NCBI GenBank assembly: GCA_947044405.1
Contig: CAMRHE010000115.1
Span: 992,001 to 1,056,000 of the forward strand
Source: Leptodactylus fallax
Lineage: Eukaryota; Chordata; Amphibia; Anura; Leptodactylidae
DNA: 64,000 nt
Direction of reading: 5' to 3'
The translations under genes and the position numbers were made by a program. Of this stretch, positions 11,048 to 23,383 are shown one piece after another. Under the pieces are notes generated by a model. That model saw only the letters and a program-made list of their open reading frames with translations, was not told where the DNA came from and made no database searches. Each line of letters begins with the position of its first letter. Positions within the stretch are counted from its first letter, which is position 1.

Positions 11048-14000
11048 ATGAAGACCTTGGTAAGTATCGACAACTGAATTTATTGCTATAATGACTGATA
11101 CAATATAGATTATAGGAAGTTAGAAGGTACATTATAGCAACTGAGAATTTACAGGCAAGTCACAGAAGAGATGATGGGGCAAATAAGGTATAGGATACAA
11201 AATATTAAGCATGTGGGGCACTTTTTGAAGGTAAGTTCAATGGCACTCAAAACTTAAAGGGGTTGTATAGATTTGGTCTTAAAGACTCTTGTTTGTGTGA
11301 ATAGTCTATATTAAAGGAGTTGCCCAGCAGTACACTACTGATGATGTATGGTTAGTAATGGTCATCAATAGCAGATCAGCGGGTGTCTGACTCCCGGCAT
11401 CCCCAACCATCAGATGTTTGCAGCAGCTGCAGTATACCGGCATTAGCACAGCTGGGTAAATTGTGTAGAATAAGTTATAAATGTAAAATGTTATTATATA
11501 AATATAATAAAAACAAGCTCAAGTATAGAAAGATTTATCCCAACAAATAAAAAAGTTAGGGTTGTTAAACCACTACATGTGCAAATTTGCCAAGTGTCTG
11601 GCCATGAAACTTGTTGCCATATACAGCAGATCCTTGTTATTGGCGTTGCAGGTTATTGTTTCACATTCATAGGCGTAATCTTAGTTTTTGTTCTAATAAA
11701 GCGGCAACCACGTGCAGATGAAGCCCTGCCACATGAGGCTCCAATGATCTCACACTTATAGGTGGTTACCTATATGATCATGCAATCACTGGGGGTGAAT
11801 GTGGGTTTTGTTCATCCACATGTGGCTGCTGCTACTTTAGGTATAGAAATGGTGTAGGTCAGTGATGGCGAACCTTTTAGAGACCGAGTGCCCAAACTGC
11901 ATCCCAAAACCCACTAAATTATCGCAAAGTGCCAACACGACAATTTAGCCTTAAATTAACCAGGATCTGTTTTATATTGACCGTGCAATGTTATTACAGC
12001 CTGTAATAATATCACATGTCTGCTATAAAACAGATACTGTGTGATATAAATAGTGAAGGGCCCCAACACAGTACAATGTGCTACGAAGTGGCCCACAGAC
12101 AGTACAATGCGCTCCACCGTGGCCCCCAAACAGTATTATATGCTCCAGAATTTCCCCCACTCAGTATTATATGCTACAGGGGCCCCCTCCCAGTATTATA
12201 TGCTTCTCAGTGGCCCCCGCACAGTATTATATTCTCCACTTTGGCCCCCCCCCGAAACAGTAGTATATGCTTCACAGTGTCCCCCACACAGTATTAGATG
12301 TTTCAGTGTCCCCCATACAGTATTTGAAGCATCTAATACTGTATGGGGGACACTGAAGCATCTAATACTGTGTGGGGGACACTGAAGCATCTAATACTGT
12401 ATGGGGGACACTAATATAATGTTGTACCGTGTTAGCCATTGAAAGTAGTGGAAGAGTGAAGAAATCAGGCGATACCTTTTAGAGGCTAACTGAGTATATT
12501 TATAAGTAAGCTTTCAGGAGTACTCGCTCCATTCATCAGACATGGTGTGGGGGACAGGGGACACTAAAGCATCTAATACTGTGTGGGGGACACTGAAGCA
12601 TCTAATACTGTGTGGGGGACACTGAAGCATCTAATACCGTATGGGGGACACTAAAGCATCTAATACTGTGTGGGGGACACTGAAGCATCTAATACTGTAT
12701 GGGGGACACTGAAGCATCTTATACTGTATGGGGGACACTGAAGCATCTAATACTGTATGGGGGACACTGAAGCATCTAATACTGTGTGGGGGGGACACTG
12801 AAGCATCTAATACTGTGTGGGGGACACTGAAGCATCTAATACTGTATGGGGGACACTGAAGCATCTAATACTGTATGGGGGACACTGAAGCATCTAATAC
12901 TGTGTGGGGGGACACTGAAGCATCTAATACTGTGTGGGGGACACTGAATCATCTAATACTGTATGGGGGACACTGAAGCATCTAATACTGTGTGGGGGGA
13001 CACTGAAGCATCTAATACTGTGTGGGGGACACTAAAGCATCTAATACTGTATGGGGGGGCACTGAAGCATCTAATACTGTGTGGGGGACACTGAAGCATC
13101 TAATACTATATGGGGGACACTGAAGCATCTAATACTGTGTGGGGGACACTAAAGCATCTAATAAGCATCTTAGGTGCTTCAGTGTCCCTCACACAGTATT
13201 AGATGCTTCAGTGTCCCCCACACAGTATTAGATGTTTCAGTGTCCCCCCATACAGTATTAGATGCTTCAGTGTCCCCCACACAGTATTAGATGCTTCAGT
13301 GTCCCCCACACAGTATTAGATGCTTCAGTGTCCCCCACACAGTATTAGATGCTTCAGTGTCCCCCATACAGTAGTTTATTCTCCACAGTAGGCCCCCACA
13401 CAGTAGTTTACGTTACTTACCTTGTCCCACGAAGAGCATCCTCCTCCTCCTTCTTCTGTTCACAGGCGCTGATGAATGACGTCATCGTGCCTGCGTTGGG
13501 GCAGAGGTCACACTCTGCAGTCACAGTGACAGCTTTCAGCTGTATGTACGTATGCACATACAGCTGAAAGAAGCGATCGCTCACTAACCGGGAATCCTAT
13601 ACCGGATTCCTGGTTAGTGAGCGATCATGGCGACGGCGCGCGCGTGCCAACTGAAAGGGCTCTGCGTGCCCTCTCTGGCACGCGTGCCATAGGTTCGCCA
13701 TCACGGGTGTAGGTAATTATCATAATAGAATTAATAAAAATGTTCTTTATATTTTTGTATTTCAGGTGATTTTCGCTGCTCTCCTTGGATCTTTGCTTGC
13801 TACTGATGTAAGAATCCTTATAATATTCTGAATATTTGCTATTCATATGTATTTTTACATGAAATATGTCTTGTGTCTGGCTACATACTTTGAGGTCATG
13901 TGTTCTTGCCAGTTATCCCTAGGTAGACTGAATACTTTCTGGTTTAGGTTTTATATATTGTTGAAGTTGCTGGTAACTTTGTAACTTTCTTCTATAGAAT

Positions 14001-16879
14001 GTAAATGTTAACAACCAGGATAATGTTGGTGGCAATGCTCATCAAACCGTGAATATCAACAACCAGGATCAGGTGGCCCATCTAAACAACTGGAATGGCT
14101 GGAACTCCTGGGACTCCATCTGTGACTATGAGAGAGTAAGTAATCTCCTAAACAAGTCCGCCATTTGTAGTATAATATGTAGACAAAAGATAGTTGTCTA
14201 CAATGTTTCAGTGCAGGTAAAATGTTTTAGAGATTAAACGATTAAAAATATTATAATCTTGTATACATTTTCATTATATTGTGAGCTTTTATTTTGATAA
14301 ATTACAACCCCCCCCTTCTAAAGAAAAGTAAAGTTTGTCCCTACGGCTGGGTTCATATCTGTGTAATTGGTTCCATTAGGAACCTTCTTTGCAGATTCCA
14401 TTAAAAAGACTGGAAAAAAGGTGTGTGGCACACTGTGCTATTTTATCATAGACAGCAAGATGAAATCCAGCAAAGCCCATCATAGTCAATAGGGTTTGTT
14501 GGGTGCTGTTGGTGACACCTGACATAAAAGTGGAAATACAGAGGTGAAGTCAGCCTAAAGCTGTTCATAGACATTGGCTTTCAGCAGGAAAAGCTGATTT
14601 TTTTTTTAATTAACTCTCTGCTGACAATAGATTTGAGGGGAAAGATTTGGATTCTATCTGCCCAATCCTCTTGTTCTCATAGAGATAAGCCGCCACCTTA
14701 GGAGTCCAGTAGTGGTTTACTCTCCTCTACCTGTTCAGACAATATGTATGGCAAAGTCTGGCAAGATAGTTATCAGGCAATCAGCCAACAGCTTTCGTCT
14801 GTAAGTCTATTATACAATCCTTATTAAACTAAAATATTCTGTTCTAGTAGAGGTTGAAGATAGGATTTGGATTATGTGAGTGCAGGTGGTATGTTAGATG
14901 TCAACCATTCCTAGAGGTCTACTCCTCCATGTTTAGACTTCTAATAACAATTATCTACAAGAAAAAAAAAGACCCAGTTAACAGTGGAGGGGAAAATCCT
15001 TTACTATAGATGGGTAAACCTACAAGGACATGGCTTGTACTATCACATGTACAATTACTATTTCAGGGGTTAAATACAATAAGTAACTGGTTGTAATTTT
15101 ATTACATTAAAGGGAGTATTTGCAACACGACTCTTTAAAGAGAAGAAGTGTCTGGTGACAAAAATGGATAAGACTGTTTTCCCCAGCCTGGATTCCCTCA
15201 ACAAACCTGTAAGGAGTTCAGTCATTTATTCTTATTGTAATAGAATTGAAATATTGGGTTAAAGGACGTTTGATCAATGCCAAGTCTACTTCTAGCCAAT
15301 ATTTAAGTTTTGGTCCATGGAGTACATAGAGAATGGGGTGTCCATAGGAAAAAAAAATGATGCCTCCTGACTCCACAACATTTCTAACCTCCCAGGACAG
15401 GTGGTTTTGGTGTCCCCTATTTTCATGGCCTAAATACATGTTCCAATACGCTCTTTGTCAACATCGCCTGGGGATCGAATCAATGAGGTTCTCATCAACC
15501 CGGTATTGGACCTTATCATAGATGCATGGGCTACTTCTATGGTGCTCCTGCTTTTGGTATACTATATAATTGATGTATGTACCTTACTTTGTGTGTTGTA
15601 CATTGAGAATAAATACAGTATGTGTGCTAATGTGTGCATGATATTAACAAACGTAGCAATGTATGGGAACTTCTCACAGAGCTTCAACACAAAGCATGAT
15701 CTAATAAATGTAATTGGGGTAAGTGGGTGTATTTGGCTATGTATACTTTATATTAGGAATCTACATTAGTCATATATACCTAGAAAACCTTCCATCATAT
15801 ACCGAACTAAAAAAAAAAAGTATACCGCATGGGATGTATATTACCTTGTGAGCTTGTTAGTTTCCCATTCTATACCTGTACTGTAGGATACGTTACTTCC
15901 TTCTCTTCCTGGGAGACTTTCACAATGTATGTTTTAACCCAATTTTATATTTCTACATTTAAAACAGTCAACCAAATTTGTCTTATGTTCAGGTCAAGGC
16001 AACAAGTTTCTTCAAGTATAATATAAACCAAGTTCCCATTGCCAACATTGGCATATATGGTGTCCATATTGAAGCCATGTGCCGGGGAATCCCATCCTAC
16101 ACTGCTGAAGCAAACCAAGGTGAGGCATGGAGTCCTTAATCCTTTACATTAAGTACAAGACAAGTCAGCTTCTAAGTGTGTGGAAGGAACATGTCTGTAA
16201 CTGGAAGGTATGCAGAGGGAGTGGTCGCATCCGGGCCCAGGATCCTTAGGGGGACTATAAGGTGTCCCTTCCCAATACGAGCAGATCAGAGCTATAAATT
16301 ATACATTATATTTGGGGGAACTAGTACAGATGTTGCATTGGGGCCCAAAAGCTTTATGTTACACCTCTGAGCAGGAACCTAACTGCTGATAAGACATGGA
16401 AACTTTTTGGGAAATCTTGGAAAGGCTAACTTTCTAATGGTTATATTTCCATCCAAGCATCATAAGCAATTGGTTATTCTATTCATACCCATTGGACAGG
16501 TGAAAGGCAAATACACATTTACTTTTCAGTCAACTTCCAGTCTTATTAGTTTGTTTAGGTCGGGGTGTGCTACTGTTTTCAAGGACCCAGGAATTTACTC
16601 TTATATTTTGCAAATGCATAAATGTCCCCATAGTAGGATGAAAGTACATGATGATAATGTGAGCTTACTTTAGGTGGGGTGTCCAGTCTGAGTTTTTTTT
16701 CCCTCTGTGTATGACCCTCTATAGACACTAGAATTAATATAATCTGATGGATGAATATTTGATCCTAACCTGTTATTTTTATTATCTTTCTTCCTTTGCA
16801 TTCATTAGTGGAGGAGTTTTTCGCTGTCTGTGACACCAACAACATCATCACCATTTGCGGCATCACTTTCTGCTTTTAA
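11048..16879 (+). CDS. gkn1: Gastrokine-like secreted BRICHOS protein, copy 2 (six exons, intact)
   Basis: Coding exons: 11048-11059, 13766-13807, 13998-14135, 15113-15208, 15993-16119 and 16809-16879; 161 residues, no stops, GT-AG introns. The layout is as in copy 1: signal peptide, Asn-rich region, BRICHOS domain (C77, C126) and terminal cysteines (C146, C160). Differences from copy 1 include SICDYER for SVCDYGR, RLFKEKK for RLYKEKK, and the last exon, which begins VEEFFAVCDTNNIITICG. ITIC replaces ITIG and adds a seventh cysteine overall, beside the extra C60. Intron 1 is enlarged by a 1.85-kb hAT-type element. Exon 3 and the start of intron 3 are identical to copy 3. Function is inferred from the family: a secreted gastric mucosal protein. 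Confidence 0.9.
12302..13380. repeat. Minisatellite in two opposed orientations
   Basis: A unit of about 29 bp (CATCTAATACTGTGTGGGGG then ACACTGAAG) is repeated more than 25 times from about 12330 to 13160. The array then flips at about 13165, and six or so units run as the reverse complement to 13375. Units vary mainly at TGTG/TATG and in the number of Gs. Upstream (12060-12300) are looser repeats of CAGTATTATATGCTCCACAG, apparently the ancestral form. Frames such as SVPHTVLDA on the minus strand are repeat artefacts. Confidence 0.9.
12413..12549. mobile_element. Terminal fragment of a Penelope-like element inside the minisatellite
   Basis: ATGTTGTACCGTGTTAGCC through CAGGCGATACCTTTTAGAGG to CATCAGACATGGTGTG matches, in inverse orientation, the end of the Penelope-like element at 60400-60540. 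It interrupts the 29-bp array and must have inserted after the array began to expand. No coding sequence remains. Confidence 0.8.
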
Positions 16880-16945
16880 TCCAGTACCCCACACTTCCTC
16901 CATACCAGATTCTTTGTATTTTGTGTTTCTATCTTTTTTACTATT

Positions 16946-16951
16946 AATAAA
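16946..16951 (+). terminator. Polyadenylation signal of gastrokine copy 2
   Basis: AATAAA lies 67 bp after the stop codon in the shared context TTAATAAAGCATTTATA. Confidence 0.85.
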
Positions 16952-19900
16952 GCATTTATATAAAATGTTGACTTTTTGCTCTTCTGTAGTGTATGTGTAT
17001 CATGAGTGAGAGATGTAACATTTTACAGAGAGGTGTAATATAATTACAATATGTAGGAAACAAAACAACTATTGGGGAAAACTTTATATTCCAAGTTGTA
17101 TGGGTGAAAAGGTTTAAAGGGAAGGTGTCACAAAAAAATCTATTTTGAAACCAAATTTTATGCCACATTGATTTTTAAGAATTTTTTGTGTCTTTTTTTT
17201 TAATTTTTCATATCTCTATATTTAAAAATAAAGTACTAAATCCTAAAATTTTGTCTCTGGCCACTAAGCCTAATAAAAGACTTACACTTGCCAATTTCTT
17301 GCAGCAGTCACTGCATTTACAATAGAAGATGAAACCTCTATAAATAGCACCACTAACCCATTATTGCATACACTACTGACATTAGATGATGTCACCACTT
17401 ATCTACTCTCTATCTCTCCCTGCACAGATCATGTCTAGAAAACTCTTCCATACTCTTTGATGAGTCGGCTCCAATCTATTACTGCTTATAGCCATGAGAC
17501 TGCTGTAAAGTAAACTCAGATTCAACCACATCTCTGCAAAGTCAGAAGGAATGATAGGGTCTCCACAGTATGATTTAGTGCCGAGAAGAGCTCAGACCTT
17601 CTAGGTGATGGAAATTAAGCCTGTGAGAGCTAATATGGCTGACAGGAAGTAGTGGCAAGCTATAACCTAACCACAGGATAGGTCATCAGTATGCGATCAA
17701 TGCGGGTCCGACACAATAAATAAATTGTAACTTTAATAATAATAATAATAATAATAATAGTCCTTTAATAGTCCCACAGTGGGGAAATTCAGTGTGTTAC
17801 AGCAGCAAAGATAAGATAAGCAGATACAAATACAAATACAACATGTACAGGAATGTTCCAAGGTGAGAGGCATTACATTAATAGCAGACAGACAGATAGG
17901 ACGTAGCAGAGGGGGGGGGGATTTAACAGGCAGAGAGATATTTCAGTTCTCTGTATGTAATGATCTCTGCTTAGGTCGGTGTTGGTTGTACAGCCTAACC
18001 GCGGTGGGGAGGAAAGACTTCCGATAGCGCTCCTTCTCACACCTAGGGTGGAGCAGTCGGTCACTGACAGTACTGCCCAGCGCAATCACAGTCTCATGCA
18101 TGGGATGGGAGTTATTCTCCCGCATGGAGCTCACCACGGACAGTATCCTTCTGTCACCCACCACCTGCACTGGGTCCAGTGGGCTCCCCAGGACAGAGCT
18201 GGCCCTTCTAATCAGCTTGTCAAGTTTATTTCTGTCCCTGGTTGATATACTGCTCCCCCAGCAGGCCACTCCAAAGAAGATGGCTGATGCCACTACCGAG
18301 TTGAAGAAAGTCCTAAGAAGTGCCCCCCGGATTCCAAAGGCTCTCAGCTTCCTAAGCAGGTAGAGCCTGCTGTGGCCCTTCCTGTACAGGGCCTCCATAT
18401 GATCTGCCCAGTCCAGCTTATTATTAAGGAGCAGACCCAGGTACTTATAGGTGTTCACAATCTCGATGCCCGTCCCCAGGATGTCCACTGGTTTTGGAGG
18501 GCATCTGCCTTTACGGAAGTCCACCACCATCTCCTTGGTCTTCCCCGCGTTAATCTTCAGGTGGTTCTGGTGGCACCAGTCCATTTATTAAACCTTAATA
18601 AATTTCAAAAATGATCCTTAAAAAGGGACTATGTCACACAGTTGCTAAAACAGACCCCATTGTAAACCTGATAGTATTATGATATCAATGCATAACATGT
18701 AAGTTTTTAACACAGGTTATTGCACAACACCAAGCCCAGTCTCAAATGCAAAAGTGCCAATAGAGGGCGGTAATGGTAAAGGCAAATGTGCTGTATATGT
18801 TAAGAATAATGTCTAGGCATAAAGACAAACATAAGTTTATTATATCCCCAAATGTTTGGCAGATATTCTGCACTAAGGAAACTTGTAACAATCACTGGTG
18901 CGGTGCCTGTCATGCCAGTCTACCCAAAGGATAACAGGGCAGCTGGTTCCCCGCTTTTTGGGGCTTGTAGGAATCAGGGTGAAGAAGCAAAATACAATTC
19001 ACATAGACAGGTGGTTGAAACAGATGCACTAAAATCCTGGACCAGAACTCCCCGATAGGCATGGGAATAGCTTCTGCTAAAGGGAATGAGTCGCCAATCT
19101 ACATACCAAATAGTGAAATATATCACTTTTTTCTGATCTATTTCTATTTTCTGATTAGGCGGCTGCCATTTCCCTGGGGCTTCTTATCTGCTCTGTTAGT
19201 CATCTGAGATACAGCACAGCCATGGATATGGGCAGCAATAGTCTGGTACTCTTTGACGTCTATAGGAACATTTTCTAGACATGTTCTGTTCAGGGAGGAG
19301 TAGATAAGCTGTAGCACTATCTATTGTCAGTAGTGAATGCAATGATAAAGGTATTGTAATACTGGCTGTGATGTAAATAAGGTGACTGCTGCAAAGAAAA
19401 GCTCTAAAGATTTGACAAGTGTCAGGCTATTATTGGACTTAGTGGCCATAGTGAAAATTACAGAACTTTGTACTATTTTTAAAATATGGATAGTTACTTA
19501 AAAAAATTCTTTAATCACTTCATGACTGGGCTATGTTCCCTGGTTCAGGACCCAACACATTTTCAGTTTTTTCGTACATGCAGTTTTGTGGGCTATAACA
19601 TTTTTTCCTTTGGGTTATTCAAATAATTTTTGCGGCTTTTTATGGGTGATAAATAAGGCTTTATTTTTATGTTGTTTTTGTTTTCCATTTTTTTTTCTTT
19701 ATTTTAATATCCTGGAAAATGTAGATAAAAAGGAGGGTAAATGTGTCACATTTTTCAAGTTTTTTTTAAATAAAATTTTAAATATATAGGTGAAAATTAT
19801 TTGGGTTTTTTAGCTTTCCTTTTTTTTCTTTTGCTGAATACTATAGAGCTGATCTACATCACATGACAGCTAGGGGATGGAAATGGAACCGCATTATTGA

Positions 19901-21048
19901 GCGCTGTGTACACAGTGATAGGGAAGGCAGGGACAATAATAAACCATCCCTGTCTTTCCTATGGCAGATCGAGCTGTAGTAACATCTGCCATACTGATCT
20001 TACAGCTGCATGACTGAAAACCTTGCAAGGACATATATATAAGTTGTTGCAGGGTTAAGTGTGGACCGTATATAGTCAACAGACAGTCCAGAATTAGTTA
20101 AAATATATTTATAACGTGAAAGCTTTGTTTTTAGGTCAGTTTTAGGGACATGACATGAGTTGTCACATTTACGCCAGCAAGACATGGAAATACACAATAG
20201 ACATTTTATCATCGTGGCACACAGAACCACAAAAAGCAAAACACATAGAAAACAAATAGCACAGAACTATACATTGGCCTATCTTGAGTGGGGACTTATG
20301 TCAGTCACTTAAAGGAAAGCGCGTCACCAGAAAGTAACCTATTTTGAAACCAACTAAGCATATATATTTTTGATACTCTTTGCAGCAGTCACCTCATTTA
20401 CATCATAGACAGAATTGAAATAGAAGATAACGCCTTTATAGTTGACACTACTAAGCCATCATTGCATCCACTACTGACAATAGAAGATGTCGCAGCTTAT
20501 CTACTACCCCCCAATGCACAGAGAATGCCTAGAAAACGCTCCCATAGACCTCAATGAGACAGTTCCAGTCTATGGCTGCCTATGACTATGAGAGGCTTTA
20601 ACCCATTTACCTGCCTCTATAACCCATATGACTCTAGTAACATAGATATATTTGTATCTATAATTTATTTGTATTAAATGAACATTAGTGCTCTATGCTG
20701 TTTATTGTATTCATTCACTTGCAGAATCTGCACTCCACTTATTTCAAATAGGAGTGTAGTAGAAGGAGAATTACTGCAGCCCTTTACTTCCTCCCTGCTA
20801 AGAAAGGGAGCGATAGATATAAACAGAAAAGACTATTTGTTTCAAGAGAATGTATAAAATCCTTCAGACTTCCAAGCAGGTGCAATGTATCTCCTGCCTA
20901 CCTTTATCATTCATTGCTAGATTTAGTGTCCCTTTAATGAACCCTGAAACATCAATACCCGTTAGACCCGAACCAGTAAGTGCCCCAAGATTAACATCTG
21001 TACCACCAAACAATCAAGCAACCCTTTATACACTGGGTTGCTCTAGGG
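16952..21048. other. Spacer of the duplicated unit after copy 2
   Basis: It aligns with the spacers of the other units except for a LINE inserted at about 17735-18586. It contains AT-rich sequence, for example T-rich runs at 19590-19800, and no conserved coding frame. No gene is seen. Confidence 0.6.
17735..18586 (-). mobile_element. 5'-truncated LINE, Rex1-like, with (ATT)n tail
   Basis: The minus strand encodes about 213 residues (18584-17943) of the C-terminal end of a non-LTR reverse transcriptase: INAGKTKEMVVDFRK, then YKYLGLLLNNKLDW, LYRKGHSRLYLLRKLR and CWGSS, features of Rex1/CR1-group LINEs. The YxDD catalytic core is absent because of 5' truncation. The 3' end reads CCCACTGTGGGACTATTAAAGG and ends in an ATT microsatellite (complement of AATAAT at 17735-17758), the usual LINE tail. 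The other units have uninterrupted GTAACTTTATTAAATCTTAA here, so the insertion is specific to unit 2. The frame is open where present, so the insertion is fairly young. Confidence 0.85.
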
Positions 21049-21390
21049 CAGTGATGGTGAATCTTTTAGAGACCGAGTGCTCAAACTGCAAACCAAAATT
21101 CACTAATATATTGCAAAGTGCCAACACAGCAATTTAATCATAATACTGTGCAGATCTACAATTGCGGAAAATTACGAACCCAAAAAATATGGTCGTGTGA
21201 ATAAATAATGAGGGGCCCCCACACAGTACAATCTGCTCCACAGTGGACCCACACAGTACAATCTGTTCCACAGTGGCCCCCACACAGTACAATCTGATGC
21301 AAAGTGGCCCCCACACAGTATAATCTGTTCCACAGATAGAGGGCTCTGAGTGCCACCTCTGGTACGCGTGCCATAGGTTCGCCAACACAG
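21049..21390. mobile_element. hAT-type MITE, unit 2 copy
   Basis: This is the same insertion as at 7312-7648, duplicated with the unit. Ends CAGTGATGGTGAATC and GGTTCGCCAACACAG are flanked by CTCTAGGG and CCCTAGGG. The interior again has CACAGTACAATCTG tandem repeats. Confidence 0.8.
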
Positions 21391-22007
21391 CCCTAGGGGT
21401 TGTAAGAGGATTTGATACCCAAGTCACTGTGACAGGAGAGGGAGTGAGTAACTGCCCTCTTGGGAATCCTTCTTGATAATATACTTTGTAGGGGGCCAAT
21501 AAAGAGAGCGTTATACTGTGTGGAGGCCAGTAAAGGGAGCATTACGCTGTTTGAGGGTTAGTAAAGGGGTCAGTAAAGGGGATGATATACAGTGAAGGCC
21601 AGTAAAGGGGATGTTATGCTGTGTGTGGGCTAAATAAGGGAATTTTTTGATCCCAAAATGAGGGGCCATGACCTAAAATTTTAATTAGGGGGGGCCCAGT
21701 CATGCAACCAAAGACCACCAGGTCGCCCTGCAACTACTTCATGAATGTTGGTGAAAGGAGTTGCATTGCGACCACTAGCATGCCGCTACCACCACTTCCA
21801 GTTGCAAAATTGTTGAACAGTGTTTCACTCGAAGAAGTGGTCATGGTTTTTATAGCTTATTATGTACACTTACTGTGTGAAGCTAGCAATTTGCTAAGTC
21901 AGATTTTTTAAATATTTTTTTGGAGGGGGCTTTCTATAGTTCACTTCAGGCAGCAGAGAAGCTAGGTTCATACCCTTGGGTTCTCCAGCCCGAAAGTGAT
22001 TTTTCAT

Positions 22008-22305
22008 ACCGACCATCAGTATGTAGTCTGTCAGAATCTGACACCTGGATCTCACACAGATCACCTGTTCTAGCAGCTTTTTGGTGCTGGAAGCTGGTAG
22101 AGGATGGTCAGTGCATACAACAACGCTCCTTTTCAAGTACTAGGAGTGGTGCAGAAGCCCTGTCCACTGCATAATGGTGCTTCCAGGGAATTGCAGCGTT
22201 GCTACTATTACCTAAATAGGAGTGGTGTTGCATACACTGTTCATCCACGAGCAACTTCCGGCACCCTGATAGATCACATACCGATGACCTATGGATAGGA
22301 CCGGA
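22008..22305. mobile_element. Foldback MITE, unit 2 copy
   Basis: It aligns with 37215-37541 and 9780-10085, running from ACCATCAGTATGTAGTCTGT to GATCACATACCGATGACC. It is non-coding. The remaining spacer to 22890 is ordinary unit sequence. Confidence 0.55.
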
Positions 22306-23199
22306 AAACCTCCTGGTTGAACTCCTGGGAGGGATCAAACCCAAGATCAGGTTCCAAAATTAATTCAGACACCAGTCAAGACCTCTAAATTCATTCAGAT
22401 CTCAGACAAGATCTATGAATTACAACTCTGTCAGCTATGGGTTTGGTTATGTCACTGCATATAGAGCTCCAGTAAAGGTTCCATGCTCATCCATGGGTTC
22501 CCTGTTATAGTGGTGTAACCATTTTTTTCTGTCCAGCTTTCTGTATGGTTTGTACTGGCTCTAAACTGCAAGACCCCAGTGAGGAATTTGAATAGAGCAG
22601 TGGTCACACATGCTCACTGCTGCTCCATTTTATGAGGCCAATGGAAACAGTGCTATACTTGCTTTTCCTTTCAGCCCTATAAATATTGAATAGAGCAGTA
22701 TGGAACATAGATAGCCAAAGCTCTATTCAAATTTCTCCTCTAAACTCCAAAAATAAAGGGATTTTACTGTTTTACTGATTTTAATGTTTGCTCCTAAAGT
22801 TCCATAAAGATCATAGAGTGGTCTTTGGATTACAGAGAGGTCACTCCTATGCACCCATTTCAGCATACTATTGATACATTATCCAACTTTTTATTTGACA
22901 AAAAAGAAAAGTGTAACAGCACCAGCAAAATAGGGAGAGACTGGACTCCAAGAAGTACGGCAGTGCCCCGTCTCCAATCCTGGGTCATGCAAATAGGCTC
23001 ACAGGAATCTCTCATGTGCACTTGTGAGGGTTGATACGTGGTGTATTGCTGTTTTCATTAAAGAATTTTACCATCAAACTTACAAGCTGCTGGCAGATTG
23101 GATTTTTTTTCACCTTTTTATTTGGCTGTACACCACACCATGTATATTGCACAATATGAACCAAAAACAATGGCACCACTATCAAATTTTGCCGAGGAA

Positions 23200-23383
23200 T
23201 TTTCGTATCTATGTTTAATGAGATAAAAGTTACAGTGTATCTTTCTTTACAAGGTGGACACATTCCAAAACAAAATTTGGAAGTCGGTATGTTTGTCCTT
23301 TCTTCTGTATATAAGGGAGACCAAGAGAAGGGTCTGTACCTTTCATTTCAGCCTAAGCTTCTCTTCCTGCAGAGACAACCAAA
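23200..23383 (+). promoter_or_regulatory. Core promoter and 5' UTR of gastrokine copy 3
   Basis: TATATAAG lies at 23308-23315, with the upstream block (TTTAATGAGATAAAAG, CATTCCAAAACAAAATTTGG, GTATGTTTGTCC) as in copies 1, 2 and 4. Confidence 0.75.

Larger units (their letters stand above)
11860..13706. mobile_element. hAT-type element in copy 2 intron 1, expanded by an internal minisatellite
   Basis: The ends CAGTGATGGCGAACC and GGTTCGCCATCACGG are flanked by perfect 8-bp duplications GTGTAGGT (11852-11859, 13707-13714); copies 1, 3 and 4 keep the empty site. The subterminal GAGACCGAGTGCCCAAACTGC identifies it as the same family as the 337-bp MITE at 7312. The extra length comes from tandem repeats in its centre. 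It is non-autonomous, with no transposase. The insertion is younger than the duplication that separated copy 2 from the rest. Confidence 0.88.

Noticed and set aside
12631..12864. Repetitive peptides of the SVPHTVLDA type
   Set aside because: They are pure translation of the 29-bp minisatellite; the reading frame changes wherever G-run length varies.
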